Assembly: GCA_012861695.1 (NCBI GenBank)
Contig: JAAOOA010000006.1
Location: forward strand, 26,607,811-26,671,810
Length of the DNA: 64,000 nt
Direction of reading: 5' to 3'
DNA from: Trematomus loennbergii
Lineage: Eukaryota > Chordata > Actinopteri > Perciformes > Nototheniidae
Under the pieces are notes generated by a model. It saw nothing but the letters and a program-made list of their open reading frames with translations. It had not been told where the DNA came from and did not search any database. The position numbers and the translations under genes are program-made. Positions 16,453 through 32,438 of this stretch are shown piece by piece (the stretch's first letter is position 1; each line of letters opens with the position of its first letter).

Positions 16453-16784
16453 AATAATAAACATATGGACAGGGGTTACTATTTAAAAAAAATTGCAAAT
16501 GTATTTGGGAACCTATCCATGTGAACATATTTTGGGGGTGGACCTCAAATCCTCTAGGGGGGTCCGGGGGCATGGTCCCTGGTAAGATATTTTTTAATTT
16601 TGGAGTTAAATGCATCAATCTGGTGCATTTTGAGGGGAAAATAAAGAGACTAGATCTATGGAAACACCCATATGAAACAGATGCCACATCATGTAGACAG
16701 ACAGTCAGACTGACTCCCGGCGCTCCCGATGGCCAGTCTGGGCCTGCCAGCAGCCCTCTACTCGCTACAAACTTAAATATGAAA

Positions 16785-17546
16785 ACATAGCCGTGGGAAC
16801 ATGTTTCAAATGGGGGGTGCTGTGGGGATGACACCAGGGCCGGTTCTGACCAATTTGCTGCCCTAGGCAAGATTTTTGCTGGTTCATTTATATCTTATTT
16901 TATCAGTTAACATTTATTTATTCATCCATATTTTTTAATCTCTCCAGTTTTAAAGGATATTGTTGGTTTACTGTCCTATAGTATACATGTGCCAAGAGCA
17001 AGGACTGTCTTAGGTAGACAGCTTTTATGTGCGCAGCTCCACTTGCTTGGAACAATCTTCAGCAAGAATTGAAACTGAGCAATCTCATTCCTCTGCATGT
17101 TTTTAAAGCTAGGCTAAATGAAATGCTCGTTGATACTATGGGTACTTGTAAATGTCTATAACTATGTAAATGTACCTGTAAATATAATGTATGATGTCCT
17201 TTATTGTTTTATGTTTCATGTGGAACCTATATGCTGCAGGTCTCCCTTGAAAAAGAGATCTATGATCTCAATGGGACCAATCTGGTTAAATAAAGGTTTG
17301 AAATGAAATGAAATGACATTGGAATGATTTCAAACCTGTTTTTATTATCCTAATAATTATAAAGGTGTGCCTTGGAAATATTTGTTTACATAAATTGTGA
17401 TAAAACCGTTTGAGACACACTGAGATAACTTAGACTAAAGTGAACTATCTAAACACAGTCCTTTACCTCACTGAGCCTCTCAGGGCAAATGGAAAATGTA
17501 ACCGGGGTGAAAAGGGTGTTATCTTTACTTAATTATGAATGTGAAC
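16785..17546. repeat. internal direct duplication of hAT-A, copy a
   Basis: It begins ACATAGCCGTGGGAACATGT and ends TTAATTATGAATGTGAACA, the same limits as copy b (18881-19317, 437 bp). Copy a is longer because a LINE fragment is inserted after GTATACAT. Confidence 0.8.
16989..17315 (+). pseudogene. LINE 3' fragment inserted in hAT-A
   Basis: The plus strand encodes the end of a LINE ORF (CAAPLAWNNLQQEL, then FKARLNEML) and finishes GGTTAAATAAAGG with a (TGAAA)-type tail (TGAAATGAAATGAAATGA). ACAT flanks both sides (16985-16988, 17316-17319). Copy b of the internal duplication keeps the empty site. The same insertion is at 44246-44573 in the derived hAT-A copy, so it is older than that copy. 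Confidence 0.7.
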
Positions 17547-17772
17547 AGTTGTATCAACAGCTTTTACAATGTGCTGCTGACTGCTGGAAAGTGGTTTTAC
17601 TTTAATGTATTTGTTTCGTCCATTGTGCTAATGCAGGTGGGGCCGACCAGTTATACAAGAGGTAGATAATAGCTGTACAGTCTGTTTTTTTTAATGAGCC
17701 ACATGCCATGATGCACCAACATAATTGTATTATTTAGACTGACATTAAGAAGTTGAATCAATTCATTACAGG

Positions 17773-17810
<38 letters not shown>

Positions 17811-18510
17811 AGACAAAGTGATATGAGTGATAGTGAAACGTTTTAACTTTCATTTAGCAAAAATAGCGTGAAACTTTACATGCAAGTTCAAAGTAACTTC
17901 CTGAAATGTAATTGTCTGCGGTGATTCTACGGAGTCCCAAAGGCCCAAAATTGTGCACACAAAACATATTTTCGGCTGCCCGGGCATAAATCTCTGTTAG
18001 TTTAAACTCCCACTTCACTACTTTACATTCAAAACAAATAGCTTATAAAATGTGGCACGGCATTATTGATAAAGCTACATATTAGTCTATAAAATAGTTA
18101 CATCATACTTATCTTAACCAGCAACACCAATAAAATACTGCTTCACATAAATGCATCGCAAATAATCATCAGTTTGTATTCAATGCATATAGAGGCAACT
18201 GAACCACACATCAACATTTCATCCATGCATTTCTTCACTTGTCAGTAGTTGTTCAAGCTCTCAAACAAACAAGCGGGCAGTACATCACATTGGCTCTTTT
18301 TGCTGCTACTTTGACAACATGGTTGCAACCGGTTTTGTTTTCGTGCTGTTGATGCCAATTTTCATTTTTTTATATAGTGAGTTGATGATTTCATAAACTA
18401 AGAGTGAGGTACATTTTCGCCTCGCAAATTTTCCATCCAAATGAAGCAACATTTCTAAATCATTTTCAGACAAATTTGACTACACATGTTAGTGTTGTTA
18501 GATCTTATTG

Positions 18511-18592
18511 TCTTATATTTGTGTACAGCACTTTGAATTGCTTTGTGTTGAAAGGTGCTATATAAATAAACTTGCCTCGCCTTGCCTATGAT
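18511..18592 (+). repeat. L2-like LINE 3' end inside hAT-A
   Basis: ACAGCACTTTGAATTGCTTT, then GGTGCTATATAAATAAACTT and a CGCCTTGCC-type tail. The full L2 fragment at 56.6-58.4 kb ends in nearly the same way. The counterpart in the derived copy is near 45520-45595. Confidence 0.65.
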
Positions 18593-18880
18593 GACTCACA
18601 ATCTACTAGGATTAATAAATGTCCAAAGTGTCTATTACGTTAGTAGGAAATCCGACCTAGAGCAATTGAGCATTGGAATAGAACATGTTGTTCCATACGG
18701 CCCAATGAGAACAAACACGAGGCAGAATCTAAACAGGAAAGTGTAAAACATGTTGAATCATTAAACATCTGATAGAACAAGAACAAGACACACCTAGTTT
18801 TTGTTTTTCTAAAAACAAAACAATGAGGTAGATACTAGCTGTCTTTTTTTTAAGGAGGGGCAGCTTGGGCGTATTGTTGT

Positions 18881-19317
18881 ACATAGCCGTGGGAACATGT
18901 TTCAAATGGGGGGTGCTGGGGATGACACCAGGGCCGGTTCTGACCAATTTGCTGCCCTAGGCAAGATTTTTGCTGGTTCATTTATATCTTATTTTACCAG
19001 TTAACATTTATTTATATTTATCCATATTTTTTAATCTCTCCAGTTTTAAAGGATATTGTTGGTTTACTGTCCTATAGTATACATTGGAATGATTTCAAAC
19101 CTGTTTTTATTTATCCTAATAATTATAAAGGTGTGCCTTGGAAATATTTGTTTACATAAATTGTGATAAAACCGTTTGAGACACACTGAGATAACTTAGA
19201 CTAAAGTGAACTATCTAAACACTCAGAGTCCTTTACCTCACTGAGCCTCTCAGGGCACATGGAAAATGTAACCGGGGTGAAAAGGGTGTTATCTTTACTT
19301 AATTATGAATGTGAACA
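18881..19317. repeat. internal direct duplication of hAT-A, copy b
   Basis: Second copy of the 16785-17546 segment without the LINE insertion. It also keeps the empty site GTCCTATA (19069-19076) at which hAT-C is inserted in the derived copy. Confidence 0.8.
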
Positions 19318-19951
19318 TCAAGGCCGAAAATAGTTTTTTTTGTATTATATTTGTATTATATTTCCATTTAATCTTGTGGACGTGCAGATTCCCTGTCCTC
19401 CATCAGGGGGTGCTGCAAGCACCCTCAGCACCCCTACTTACCACGGCCCTGTATGAAAAGGTTCAACTACGCACACACACATGATCTCGGCTCGCGCAGC
19501 ACGCTCACAGGCATAGATTGTGCAAGAGGTGCAGTGCAGGCATATTGTTATTCAAGAGATGCGTTGTTCTTTTGGAAAACATGTTTTCTTTTCAATAATA
19601 CTCATTACATTGACACATGCATTATTTGTGATTAAAATAATGGTTGTTGGTAATGTATTAGCGACCCCCACAGATGTATGATTTCACTGCGTCCGTGGGA
19701 GCTCAGACCCCTCCTTATGGGAGCTCAGCTCCCATTGGCTCCACACATAACTCGAACCCTGATTTCAACCAATAATGAATTAGTATCTTTAAAGCCTCTG
19801 AAAACCTAGTTCAAAGGTTGAAAAGGTATAGTTAAAGGTTGGAAAAAATAGCTAAAGGTTGGAAAAAGCATATAAAAGTATATTTAAAAAAAATGTTTGG
19901 TTAACAGTCAACAACTCCAATCTGCTTCACCGTGACTACAATTGACAGCGG

Positions 19952-21681
19952 CAGTGGCGTCGCCTGGCCTGGGCATCCGGGGCTTTAGCCCCGAATGTTT
20001 TTTCTGTAGCCCCGGACAATTCTCCCTCAATAATATAATACATTAACCGTGCTTTACGTGAACCTCATCATGACACAAGAGAGGACGGCAGCACTGTAAT
20101 TTCCCGTGTTCAGTGAATGCAACAGAGGCATGACACCAGACCAATCAGAGAGTTGCATGGAAATAAACGTGTGCTTGTGTCATTCAAGCTCGGCTCTGTG
20201 TGTGTGTGGCAATAGCGCATTTAGGGCCCAATCCCAAACCACGCCCTACACCCTACCCCTACACACTACCCCTCCGTTTGCGCGTTCGCGCGGAGGGTCC
20301 GCCACATTAAGTGCTGTTCCAAACCAACGAGTGTGGAGAGGTGTGGAGGGGGAGTGGGCTATCAAGCCCTCAAACAGCGAGTCTGCATCGGTGCTGACTT
20401 GAGACCGGTCTCTACCTGACCGGAGTCACGCTGTGTGTGTCCGTCAGGAAACACGCTGTTTACAAGTAGTTCCAGCAAACATCCACTGATAAATTGCGAT
20501 GTTAACAACCTCATGATAACCTCATATTTTTTTAACTTAGGATCATACCTGTGTTTAGTCTAGAAAAAGGTAAATGTGTGCATTTTATTATAAAGTTGTG
20601 TATATTTACAGACTGTTGCAAAAACTAAGAAGCTTATAAACATCAGGTTTAAAACTAAAAGAGCTTTACAAAAAAGTAACACAATGAAAGATGTTTGGAG
20701 TTTTATTTGAGTTCTTAATTTACATTTTTTGTCTAAGAGATGCTGATTTGAAACCGTTGTTACATACAGTTACGGCATTTCCTGTTTCTGCCGGAGAGAG
20801 GGGAGTTTGTCCCAAAGCTTGCCGCTGTATTTACTCCCTCCATCTGACAGGAGGGAGCCTCGTTGAGCTGCGAGTGTGGCTACAGACGGAGTTCACTCCG
20901 CCACGGAGGGGTAGGGTCGAGGGAGTGGTTTGGGATTGGGCCTTAGAGGGGGAGGGAGGGACCGGTGCCAGCATGGACTGTGTTGTTAGCATCTGGTTAG
21001 CTAGCTGCACTAACGGACATAAAGGAGCTGTTTGTTCCACAAGAAGCTGGAGGAGAGTCCTCTCCTCTCAGACTGAGAGACTCAGGTGAGCTAAAGGACT
21101 CTCTGAGTGTTTAGATAGTTAACTTTAGTCTAAGTTATCTCAGTGGGTCTCAAACGGTTTGGTCACAAATTATTCAAAAGATTATTTCCGCGGCACACCT
21201 TCATATGATCATTATAGTTAAAAAAAAAAGAGAATAAAGGAAAAACAGTTATGAAATACTATATGGCAGTAAAACAAGAATAGAGTTTAAAAGGGGAGTG
21301 ATTAGTAAAATATCCATAAAGAAAAAGTACATCTGTTTACAGTTCTGCTTCATATGGGTGTTGAGAGAGGTATCCATAGATCTCTTCATTTTGCTCTCAA
21401 AGTGCACCAGATTGATGCATATAACTTCAATATTTAAAAAAAAATCTTCCCGGGGGAGCATCCCCCCGGAACCCCCTAGAGGAGGTGAGCCCCCCACTCA
21501 TAAAAAATACCACTTTACCCCTGCCTATATGCCTTGAGCTGATTATCGAGCCTTCATTGTAACAGTCGCGGGTGTACTGTGTGTGTGCGTGTGGGGAGTG
21601 TTGCAGTGAAAAATGCCACTGTAGTGCCGCCGCCACTGTGGGCTAAGCCCCGAATGTTTTCAGGTCCAGGCGACGCCCCTG
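19952..21681. mobile_element. hAT-B, non-autonomous hAT-like element (donor-locus copy)
   Basis: It starts CAGTGGCGTCGCCTGG and ends CCAGGCGACGCCCCTG, a 16-bp inverted repeat with one mismatch. Perfect 8-bp duplications GACAGCGG flank it (19944-19951 and 21682-21689). Subterminal GCCCCGAATG is seen in both halves. The 1730-bp body carries a nested Harbinger-like MITE. Open frames of 98 and 132 codons show no domain and are repeated only because the whole element is duplicated at 47757-49490. Confidence 0.9.
20224..20942. mobile_element. Harbinger-like MITE nested in hAT-B
   Basis: Inverted ends GGGCCCAATCCCAAACCAC and GTGGTTTGGGATTGGGCC, flanked by TTA on both sides (20221-20223, 20943-20945). 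A 3-bp TTA target duplication fits PIF/Harbinger. No transposase. The copy in the derived unit is at 48029-48747. Confidence 0.7.
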
Positions 21682-21689
21682 GACAGCGG

Positions 21690-24600
21690 TGTCGCAAAAT
21701 TAGCAAACAATGTCCTTATGCCCCTCAACTGGCATAATGATTACATATTACTAAATCCATGTATGAAATTACTGAAAACTGGAGCAACTTTGGCAAACTA
21801 AACGAAACAACTGTCAATGAATCTAATAGTCCATTATCACAAGGAGAATATGGTTGATAATGTGTTATTAAATGCCTTTTAAATTAAGTTCTATTAATTT
21901 TGATTGTTGAAATCTAAGTTGTAGTATTTATGACATACTGGAGTCAGCCAGCAGATGATGCTGCAGCACACGATATGCACACGATATAAAATGCAGACGA
22001 CATTTCTCTGACAGCTGATGGGTTTTATCTGAGTTTACATCATGGATGCAATGAGAACACATGCTTTACATTTCCAGTTTTTTATTGTGTCAAACATTTG
22101 CAATGAAGCATTCATATTACATGTAAGAAATACTCAAAACAAGAGTCAACATGGACCAGACTACTGTAGACATTGGTCAAAATGTATAATTATTATTTTC
22201 TTTTTTTCATTGTGGTTGGATTTGTGCTTTTGGGACACACAATTTCTTATTTTGGATCATTTTCAACCACATTTTGACTCATGTCTGCTGGAAATACAGT
22301 AGTTACTAATACAGGATGATCCATCTTTCATCAGGATTATCAAAAAGAAAGAAGCACAGACCAGGAACATCCAACATATTGTCAGTTACTGTACAGATAA
22401 TTCACTTTAATAAAAATACCAGGTTAACAGGCGTCACCTGGGCTTGTAAAGCTGGTCAGCAAGTCATGACAACTTTTCTTTTTTTAATTGTATTTCTAGT
22501 TACATGCATGCATCACACAAGTGCTTCAGATGAGTTATGCTCAAGTCATTTCACACACCACGAGTTCTGATCATGACTTACTGAACAGGGTCAGGTTTGT
22601 CTCAAAGTAAAGCTGAAGCAGCCACAGGTCCACCCTCGAGCACTCTCTCAGGCTGAATTATATAAAGGGTTGGAATTGAACAGAATGCATTATTTTCTGA
22701 AATTAGGTTAACCCACAGCAATTTCATCCTGCAAAAGAATTAGCATCTCTTGTCCAAAACTGTGTCATTTTCTGACTAGAGGACAGGAAATTGTCGATTA
22801 GTAACACTGTTACAGAGAGGCCTGGTGAGAGTGTGAGGTCGCCGGAGACTTGCTGTCGCTTATTAGTTTTCTGAAGAGGTGTGAGACCATTTCCCCCGGT
22901 GCTAAAGAGAGCGCTGTGAGGTGAAGACGCTTGGGACTTTCAGCTAATTTCAGAAAATTCTGCTTTCCCCACTCGTCACATTTTCAGGTTTATCTGATTG
23001 TGTTTATTATACTGATATTTCAGTGAAATACACCAAGAGAACCCTTCATTTTACTTACTTCATTTCTGTGATTTGCCGCTGTGTAACGGTCTCAATGCAG
23101 TACTTATTTTTTCTTTTTTCAGTATGGATTTTCACTAGCTTTGAGTGGTATTGTGAACATATTAATCAAACCACTGTCAGTTTAACTTGTAATACTGTCT
23201 TAAAATGTACCTGAATGCATTCTAAGTATACTTATATTTGTACTCTCTTTATTTATCCCTTTTTATTATGCCTTTGTGCTGCTGCAACAACCACATGTCC
23301 CATCTGGGGATAGATATCTTTATCTCAACTTGTAATTAGTTTCAATGGCCAGTTTTCTGCATTAAAGAGCTCATGTGGGTTGGCTTGTGAGCCCTAAAAG
23401 GTCTACGTAGTACCTATTTTGAAAGGTTATGGCCTCAGTGTGGAAATGGGAATTATTTTGTTCCTTTTTCTTTTTTATATTATCAATTGTCGAATGACCA
23501 TTCAGATTTATTCTGACCCCTAGGTTGAGAACCAGTGCCCAAGCTGTATGTCTATGAATAGTGTAACCAAAGTGTTGTTCCCTTAGCTCATCAAGATCTC
23601 AAAAGGTCAAAATCTTCATAAAAAATGAAAAATAACCAAACAAAAATGTCTTCTTTCTACGCCTATATGTTCTTCTGACCCGTTGTATTTATTTTCTGAC
23701 CTTTTGGCAACATTGCTTCTGGAATGGCAAGTTGCTGTTGAGATTTTTTAAAGCTGAAGTCAGATGTTTTTGGTCACTTGGTTCCCCTTCAAACAAGCTG
23801 TAAAAACAACATTGTCCTTGTATTATAATAGTGTATTTCTTGCCATAAAATCTTGTTATGTAAGCAATCATTTTATTATTCGCACAATCAGCAGACACGA
23901 AGCAACATTATCATTATTTTTGACTCATGCTTTCATTGAAGTGATGAATGTAACTCTCTGCTTTTAGCTCTTATTTTGGTCTCCACTATCTCCTGAGAAA
24001 ACATCTTGCTCTTAAGCTGGGAAAGGTTCTATCCATGTTCTCCAACTAGTCTCTACATGTGTCTGTCATTTGAGGGTTTAGTGGGTTTGAGTCTTTTTTG
24101 TCTGGAAAGTTAATAATGGCAGTAAGAATAAACCAAAGCAATAAAATGATTGCTGTGGTGAGTTTTTGGTCCATTGTTTGGACAAAAATATTGATTAGTG
24201 TTACATTAACTGTCATTTGTCAATGCTTTCAGCACCACGTAAACATATTTTCATCTCTTTTAATGACATCAGAAATCAAATGAACCAAACCAAGTTTGCT
24301 TTGGTAGTCTTATAATTAGAATTCTGTAAACTGATATTGGTGCCCACTCTTGCTGTGTTCAATCCTTACTTATATTGGTCTAAAATGTACATTCTCTTAA
24401 AATAAACTAGCCTGCTAGCAGTACCCTAGTGTGTCAAGCCCATCATTTATAGCATAACTTCACTTCACAGAAAACTACCTTTTAAAAAATGTAAATGTTA
24501 AATTACAGCAAAGTATCACTTCACACGGTGCCTCTCCAACAGAGTAGGTGATTTCATAAAGTTAAGGTTCATCACAACTTGAACAGCATCATCTTTCTCC

Positions 24601-25849
24601 CGGCGGTGTGAAATTAAACAGACATGCATATTACAGTGGCCTCTGAGAAGCTGTTCAATTTTCCCCACAGTGGACGCCATCTGAAGAAATGAATTAAACT
24701 GCTGCTCGAATTAGAAATCAAATTTAAGGTCCGCATCCCCGCAGGCCCAAAGGTGGCATGTGGTCAACAGTTGGGATGGATATGCAGTCTGCGCTTTATC
24801 AGAACGGTTGGTTTCGTCCCATTGTCCTCTGCTCCCGCTGTGGCTAAGCATCGGAGCGAGAAACACTCTGATATAAATAAAATAAAGACTCATTTTGACA
24901 CGAAACACACTGCTTGTATCAGTTTCACATGCCTCTAAAGACGGAACTAAAGTAAAGTGACATTTTACATACAAGCAGAAACAGCAAGTCTTTGACAAGA
25001 ATTACAAATGCACTTACAGAATTTTTTTTACTTGTAAAATGAAAATTACTATGAGATTACCTCCTCACCTTCATGCACAGTAGGCAGGGTGACTTTAATC
25101 CTTAACAGGTTGTGAGCCTGGCTTCTAGTTTAAAAAAACACTTTAAATTTAGTTTTCACTTTAATGGGAGATGCTGAATGCAAACCCAGGAAATGTCAAG
25201 TACCAAAAATCATTACCTTTGTCCAGAAAATCTACAGGCCCAATTTTCATTAAACTTTGTGGAAGGGTGCAGCATTGGACAAGGAAGAAAATATTCAATT
25301 TTGGAACGTATCCAAATCCAAGGGTGTAGATACGCATTATTTGTCACTTATGAAAACTCCCTTGGTCGGATTCTGCGCTCCAAGAGTGCCCTTCTGGATT
25401 GATTATAAACCACTTACAGAATAACTAACAGTGGGTAGTTTTAGCATTGTTGAATTGCAATGTCATGGAAGTACAACATCTATCTCCCTGTGGTGGTTTG
25501 GCTGACACGCCGGTGAACAGGTAATGCCGCAGTTTTCATTATAGAGTGAAATATTGAATTTTAGTTCACATTACTGTCATTCGAAGTTTCACGTTTGAAT
25601 GTGATGAAGTCTTATCCTGGGAAGCTAAAAGCTGGAATTTGAAGAGATTTTCTTTTAAGCATTGCACTCAGTCAAAGGTCCCCGTGATTTTGTGAAGAAA
25701 TTCCTAGTAAGAGGAAACGTCAAAGACAACGGTGAGTTTCCTCCACTCGGCACGCTACCCACAAACTGCCCAACGCCTTTTGTGGACTCTGACTTCTCCA
25801 CTTACTGAATTCCCCCCACAATGTTCAGTCCCAAGTCCGTATGCTGTGG
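21690..25849. other. DNA between hAT-B and c1qtnf4
   Basis: AT-rich, with no coding exon or clear transposon termini noticed. The part nearest 25849 should hold the c1qtnf4 3' UTR (minus strand); I could not fix a poly(A) site. Confidence 0.4.
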
Positions 25850-29100
<3,251 letters not shown>

Positions 29101-29104
29101 TTTG

Positions 29105-29110
29105 TCTGGA
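29105..29110 (-). promoter_or_regulatory. likely 3' splice site just before the c1qtnf4 ATG
   Basis: Read on the minus strand, TTTATGTTTCTCCAG is followed by ACAAA and the ATG. The pyrimidine-rich acceptor five bases before the start suggests an upstream noncoding first exon. That exon and the promoter would lie beyond 29110, possibly past the 29228-32438 transposon. Confidence 0.5.
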
Positions 29111-29227
29111 GAAACATAAAATAAAAATAAAAATGTGGGAATTATTACAGAAATACAAAGTTAAAAATGTTTAGCCACATGGAAATCGATAATGGAATAT
29201 GAGAACTTTTAAAATGTTTGTCCATTC

Positions 29228-32200
29228 AACCAGTTAAGCCCCATGCCCCCGATACCGGGGGCAAAACACAACATCTTGCAAGAAACAGCGTCTGAGGGCT
29301 TCTTAACATTTAACAAACTATGAATGTGTCATACCCACTTAACGGGAAGAAACTCAGCTATCAGACAATATTAACCATTTTTAGCTAAACGAAACACAAC
29401 TCTAATGCCAAGCCTCTGAATTAGCCCTGAGCGAAAAAATGCTAACACACTTAGCACAGAACTCACGGTAGAAATACTTTATTACTTATCGGATCTGCAC
29501 AAACAAGATATCAGATTTAAAGCTGAGATTCCACAGATTCTAGAGGTATAAGTAGCATCACTGTGCGAGCAAAACTCAGGGCAGCGAAGGCAAACCCAGA
29601 CAACACACCACGTAGCTTTACGGAGCCAAAACGGCAAATATGTCTTACCTTTGCTTTTATTCTGATAAAAAGTTGTGTTCAATGGCATTAAAACGATAAA
29701 AACGCTGCTGAAACTTAATCCAATGTCTCTGTGTCCCTTTGAAATGATTACTGATAATCCATCATCATATTTATAGCTATAACCTAGTTTTCAGTTTTCA
29801 GTTCGTAACATAGCTTTCGGTTTGTAATCATGTAAACTATAAGTCTTTTTTCTTTGTTTAAATATCTTTTTGTTTGCAGTTCTCTTTGCTTCTTTCTCGA
29901 TCAGACTTTTGCTCTCGCTGCAGCTCTTCTCGTTTGCGCTCCTCATTTTTTGTTTTCGATTCTGACACAAACGTCCCAGGTGGGCGGGACTTTCAGGGGT
30001 GCGTCCCCATTGGCTACTCAGTTTTTGAGTGACAGCCCACTACACCACAGATCATACAGTGCAACTCATGCAGCAAACTCCGGAGTCCACTCGGCCACGT
30101 TAGTGGGTGCCTCCTGGGGAGTTTTCATGAAAATATCGGACTTATCTTATGGATTGCTGTGCATTATACTGTGTTGTGTAGTTTATACTTTATTCCAAAT
30201 ATTTTAATACCTGAACACACTGCTGCTAAATAATTTCCCAATTTGGGATTGATAAAGTGTCTGTCTGTCTATTTATTTATTTTATAGATAAAAAAACACA
30301 TCTATGTATTTTCAAGCTAAAGGTGATACACAATATAAACTGTATACTGTTATTTTTTCAAAGACATGTTACATTTCAAAAGCATATATTGCTATGTTTA
30401 GGACAAACAATTAAAGACTGCTTTAATTTAACAAATTCTACAATATAAAAGTGGCAGATTTGCTTTATTAAACAGACCAGACCTAGGTTGCATACCAACA
30501 CAATTAGGAACATGCTCACATCTTACTATGTTGGTCTGAAGAGCTGAAGCATTCATACACAATGGATAAAAACTGTGTTGTCTCATTCTATATCCTGTGA
30601 GAAAATGATATACATTTAGCATTAAATCGACATACTATTCCTGAGGAAGATATGAATAATCAACAGATTTGAATGGAATCTCTAACATTTTCATGTAGAA
30701 TAAAGACAAAAGAGTGATTATACAAATTACATTTATTGAAATTTGAACCAGAAGATGAAGTCTCAAAGAATGTTTTAAATAAAAGGACATAAAACAAAAA
30801 GGTGGATAATAATAACATAAAACATTTGGTCAAATGAAATGACACTGAGCAGTGATAACAGCAACGCCCAGCGTGGATGAAGCTGGTGCAGGTCTTTCTT
30901 CATGCCCCCCCTCCGTGCTGTCCCCTCAGAGGAAGTGGGAAAACGGGATAAGACCTCTGGACACCACGCTGTCTCAATGATCCACACTGTTAATATGAGA
31001 GGAAAATAAATGTTTTAGGAAATGAAAAATATGAAGTTAACAAATAAAACACAGCTCAGGGGCATCATGGACGGTAGGTTTTCCTACAAAGTTAACTCAG
31101 CCTCCATTGATTTTCATATCAAATTAGCGTGTTAATAAAATAAGCTATCATGGCTTATACTTGCATATCTAAACAGAATCATGAAAGCCTGTTGGTAGAG
31201 TCAGGCACACGAGTCCGTTTGAGTGTGTGCGCCGGTGTCTGAACGCTCACTCACTCACTGCTCGCTTGTAGCTAACTGTCCCTGCTGTTAGGCTACTTAG
31301 CTTGCATTGTTATGGATCTAAAGTTAGCAAAAGCTAACTTTCATAGCACAGCTTTTCTTTACTTCTCACTTAACACAATAAAGAAACAGACCGTATAGTA
31401 CAGCACAAACAACACAAATGATCAATACTTACATATATTTTCACTTGTAGTATTATAATAATTGAAATGCTGGTTCTTCTGGGGGTTCTGTCCACGCTCA
31501 GCTACCGCACCGCAGCTGCTGCACTGTACAATCGCTGGAGGACTGGGCTGTCACTCAAAAACTGAGTAGCCAATGGGGACGCACCCCTGAAAGTCCCGCC
31601 CACCTGGGACGTTTGTGTCAGAATCAAACAAAAATGAGGAGCGCAAAGAGAAGCTGCAGCGAGAGCAAAAGTCTGATCATTGAGAAAGAAGCAAGAACTG
31701 CAAACAAAAATATGTTAAAACAAAGAAAAAAACTTATAGTTTACATGATTACACAAATGATTTGTTTGCAACTTATAGTTTTATTTTTGAAATTATTTTA
31801 TTTGCTTGACTCATTTTTTTTCTCTTAAACTTAGTTTTGCTTTATTCTGAGAAAGTGTTGCTTTATCTTTATGATACAAAACTAATCCCATACATGCGCA
31901 TCACTCTCATTCCTTAATGGTAATGTGTAGGTGGATTTAGGAACTTCCCTCTCGATTCTATTGGCTCTAACGGTTCAAAAGAGATGTCAATCATCAAAAT
32001 CGACCGAGGGGGGCCAGAGATATGGCAAATCCACCCAAATGACCCCAGAAGTTTTTTTTTTTTCTTCTAAAAAGGTCAAATGTCACTTGTTTTGCATCAA
32101 TCTTGATACAGGGTACTTATTATATGTTATATTTTGGATTCCTAAAGTTTTTAGTCTACTATCCCATCATTCAAGGGTGGTTTTCACTAGTAATTTTTTC

Positions 32201-32438
32201 TTTTTTGGACGGACATTATAACTTGCATCTTTTTACTATGTTCAATATGAATTTACTTTAAAATAAAAAAATTCTGTATTGATTCTGACTTTTCTACATC
32301 CAACTCACAGGTTTATCATTGCTTTGAGAAAAAAGATTATTAATGTACCCCTTTTTAGAAGTGAAGATATAGTAATTGTTCTGGGAATGTCATTTTCGAG
32401 CCTGAGACCTGAAAAACAGGCTTGGGGCTTAACTGGTT
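29228..32438. mobile_element. piggyBac-like element with long internal inverted repeats
   Basis: Inverted ends AACCAGTTAAGCCCCA (29228-29243) and TGGGGCTTAACTGGTT (32423-32438). If the element starts at CCAGTTAAG, the flanks are TCAA on the left and TTAA on the right, one change from the TTAA duplication of piggyBac. Inner arms 29825-30095 and 31510-31753 are also inverted copies (for example CGTCCCAGGTGGGCGGGACT). The left 430 bp are related to part of hAT-C at 46131-46528. A LINE-like tail is at 30231-30290. No transposase ORF was recognised. Confidence 0.65.
30231..30290 (+). repeat. LINE-like 3' tail
   Basis: AATTTCCCAATTTGGGATTG, then ATAAAGTGTCTGTCTGTC, is the usual form of a fish LINE 3' hairpin followed by a short repeat tail. 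It lies between the inner arms of the 29228-32438 element. Confidence 0.45.

Larger units (their letters stand above)
16310..19761. mobile_element. hAT-A, non-autonomous hAT-like element (donor-locus copy)
   Basis: Terminal repeats CAGGGTTCGAGTTAT and ATAACTCGAACCCTG are flanked by perfect 8-bp duplications ATTTCAAC (16302-16309 and 19762-19769). The 3452-bp body has no transposase. It contains a (CA)n tract, an internal direct duplication (16785-17546 and 18881-19317), a LINE fragment (16989-17315), a (GA)n tract (17773-17809) and an L2-like 3' end near 18530-18590. A near-identical copy is at 43521-47564. Confidence 0.9.

Noticed and set aside
16289..16870. 193-codon minus-strand ORF
   Set aside because: It crosses the (CA)n tract and the end of hAT-A, with no domain; its central part is Cys/Val repeat.
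20691..21089. 132-codon ORF, identical at 48496-48894, and a 98-codon ORF at 20106 and 47911
   Set aside because: Their identity comes from duplication of the whole hAT-B element, noncoding parts included. They cross the ends of the nested MITE and match no domain.
29649..29700. Possible 5' noncoding exon of c1qtnf4 ending at a GTAAGA donor
   Set aside because: The donor lies in sequence shared with hAT-C at 46160, so it belongs to the repeat family. Kept only as a possible exonisation.
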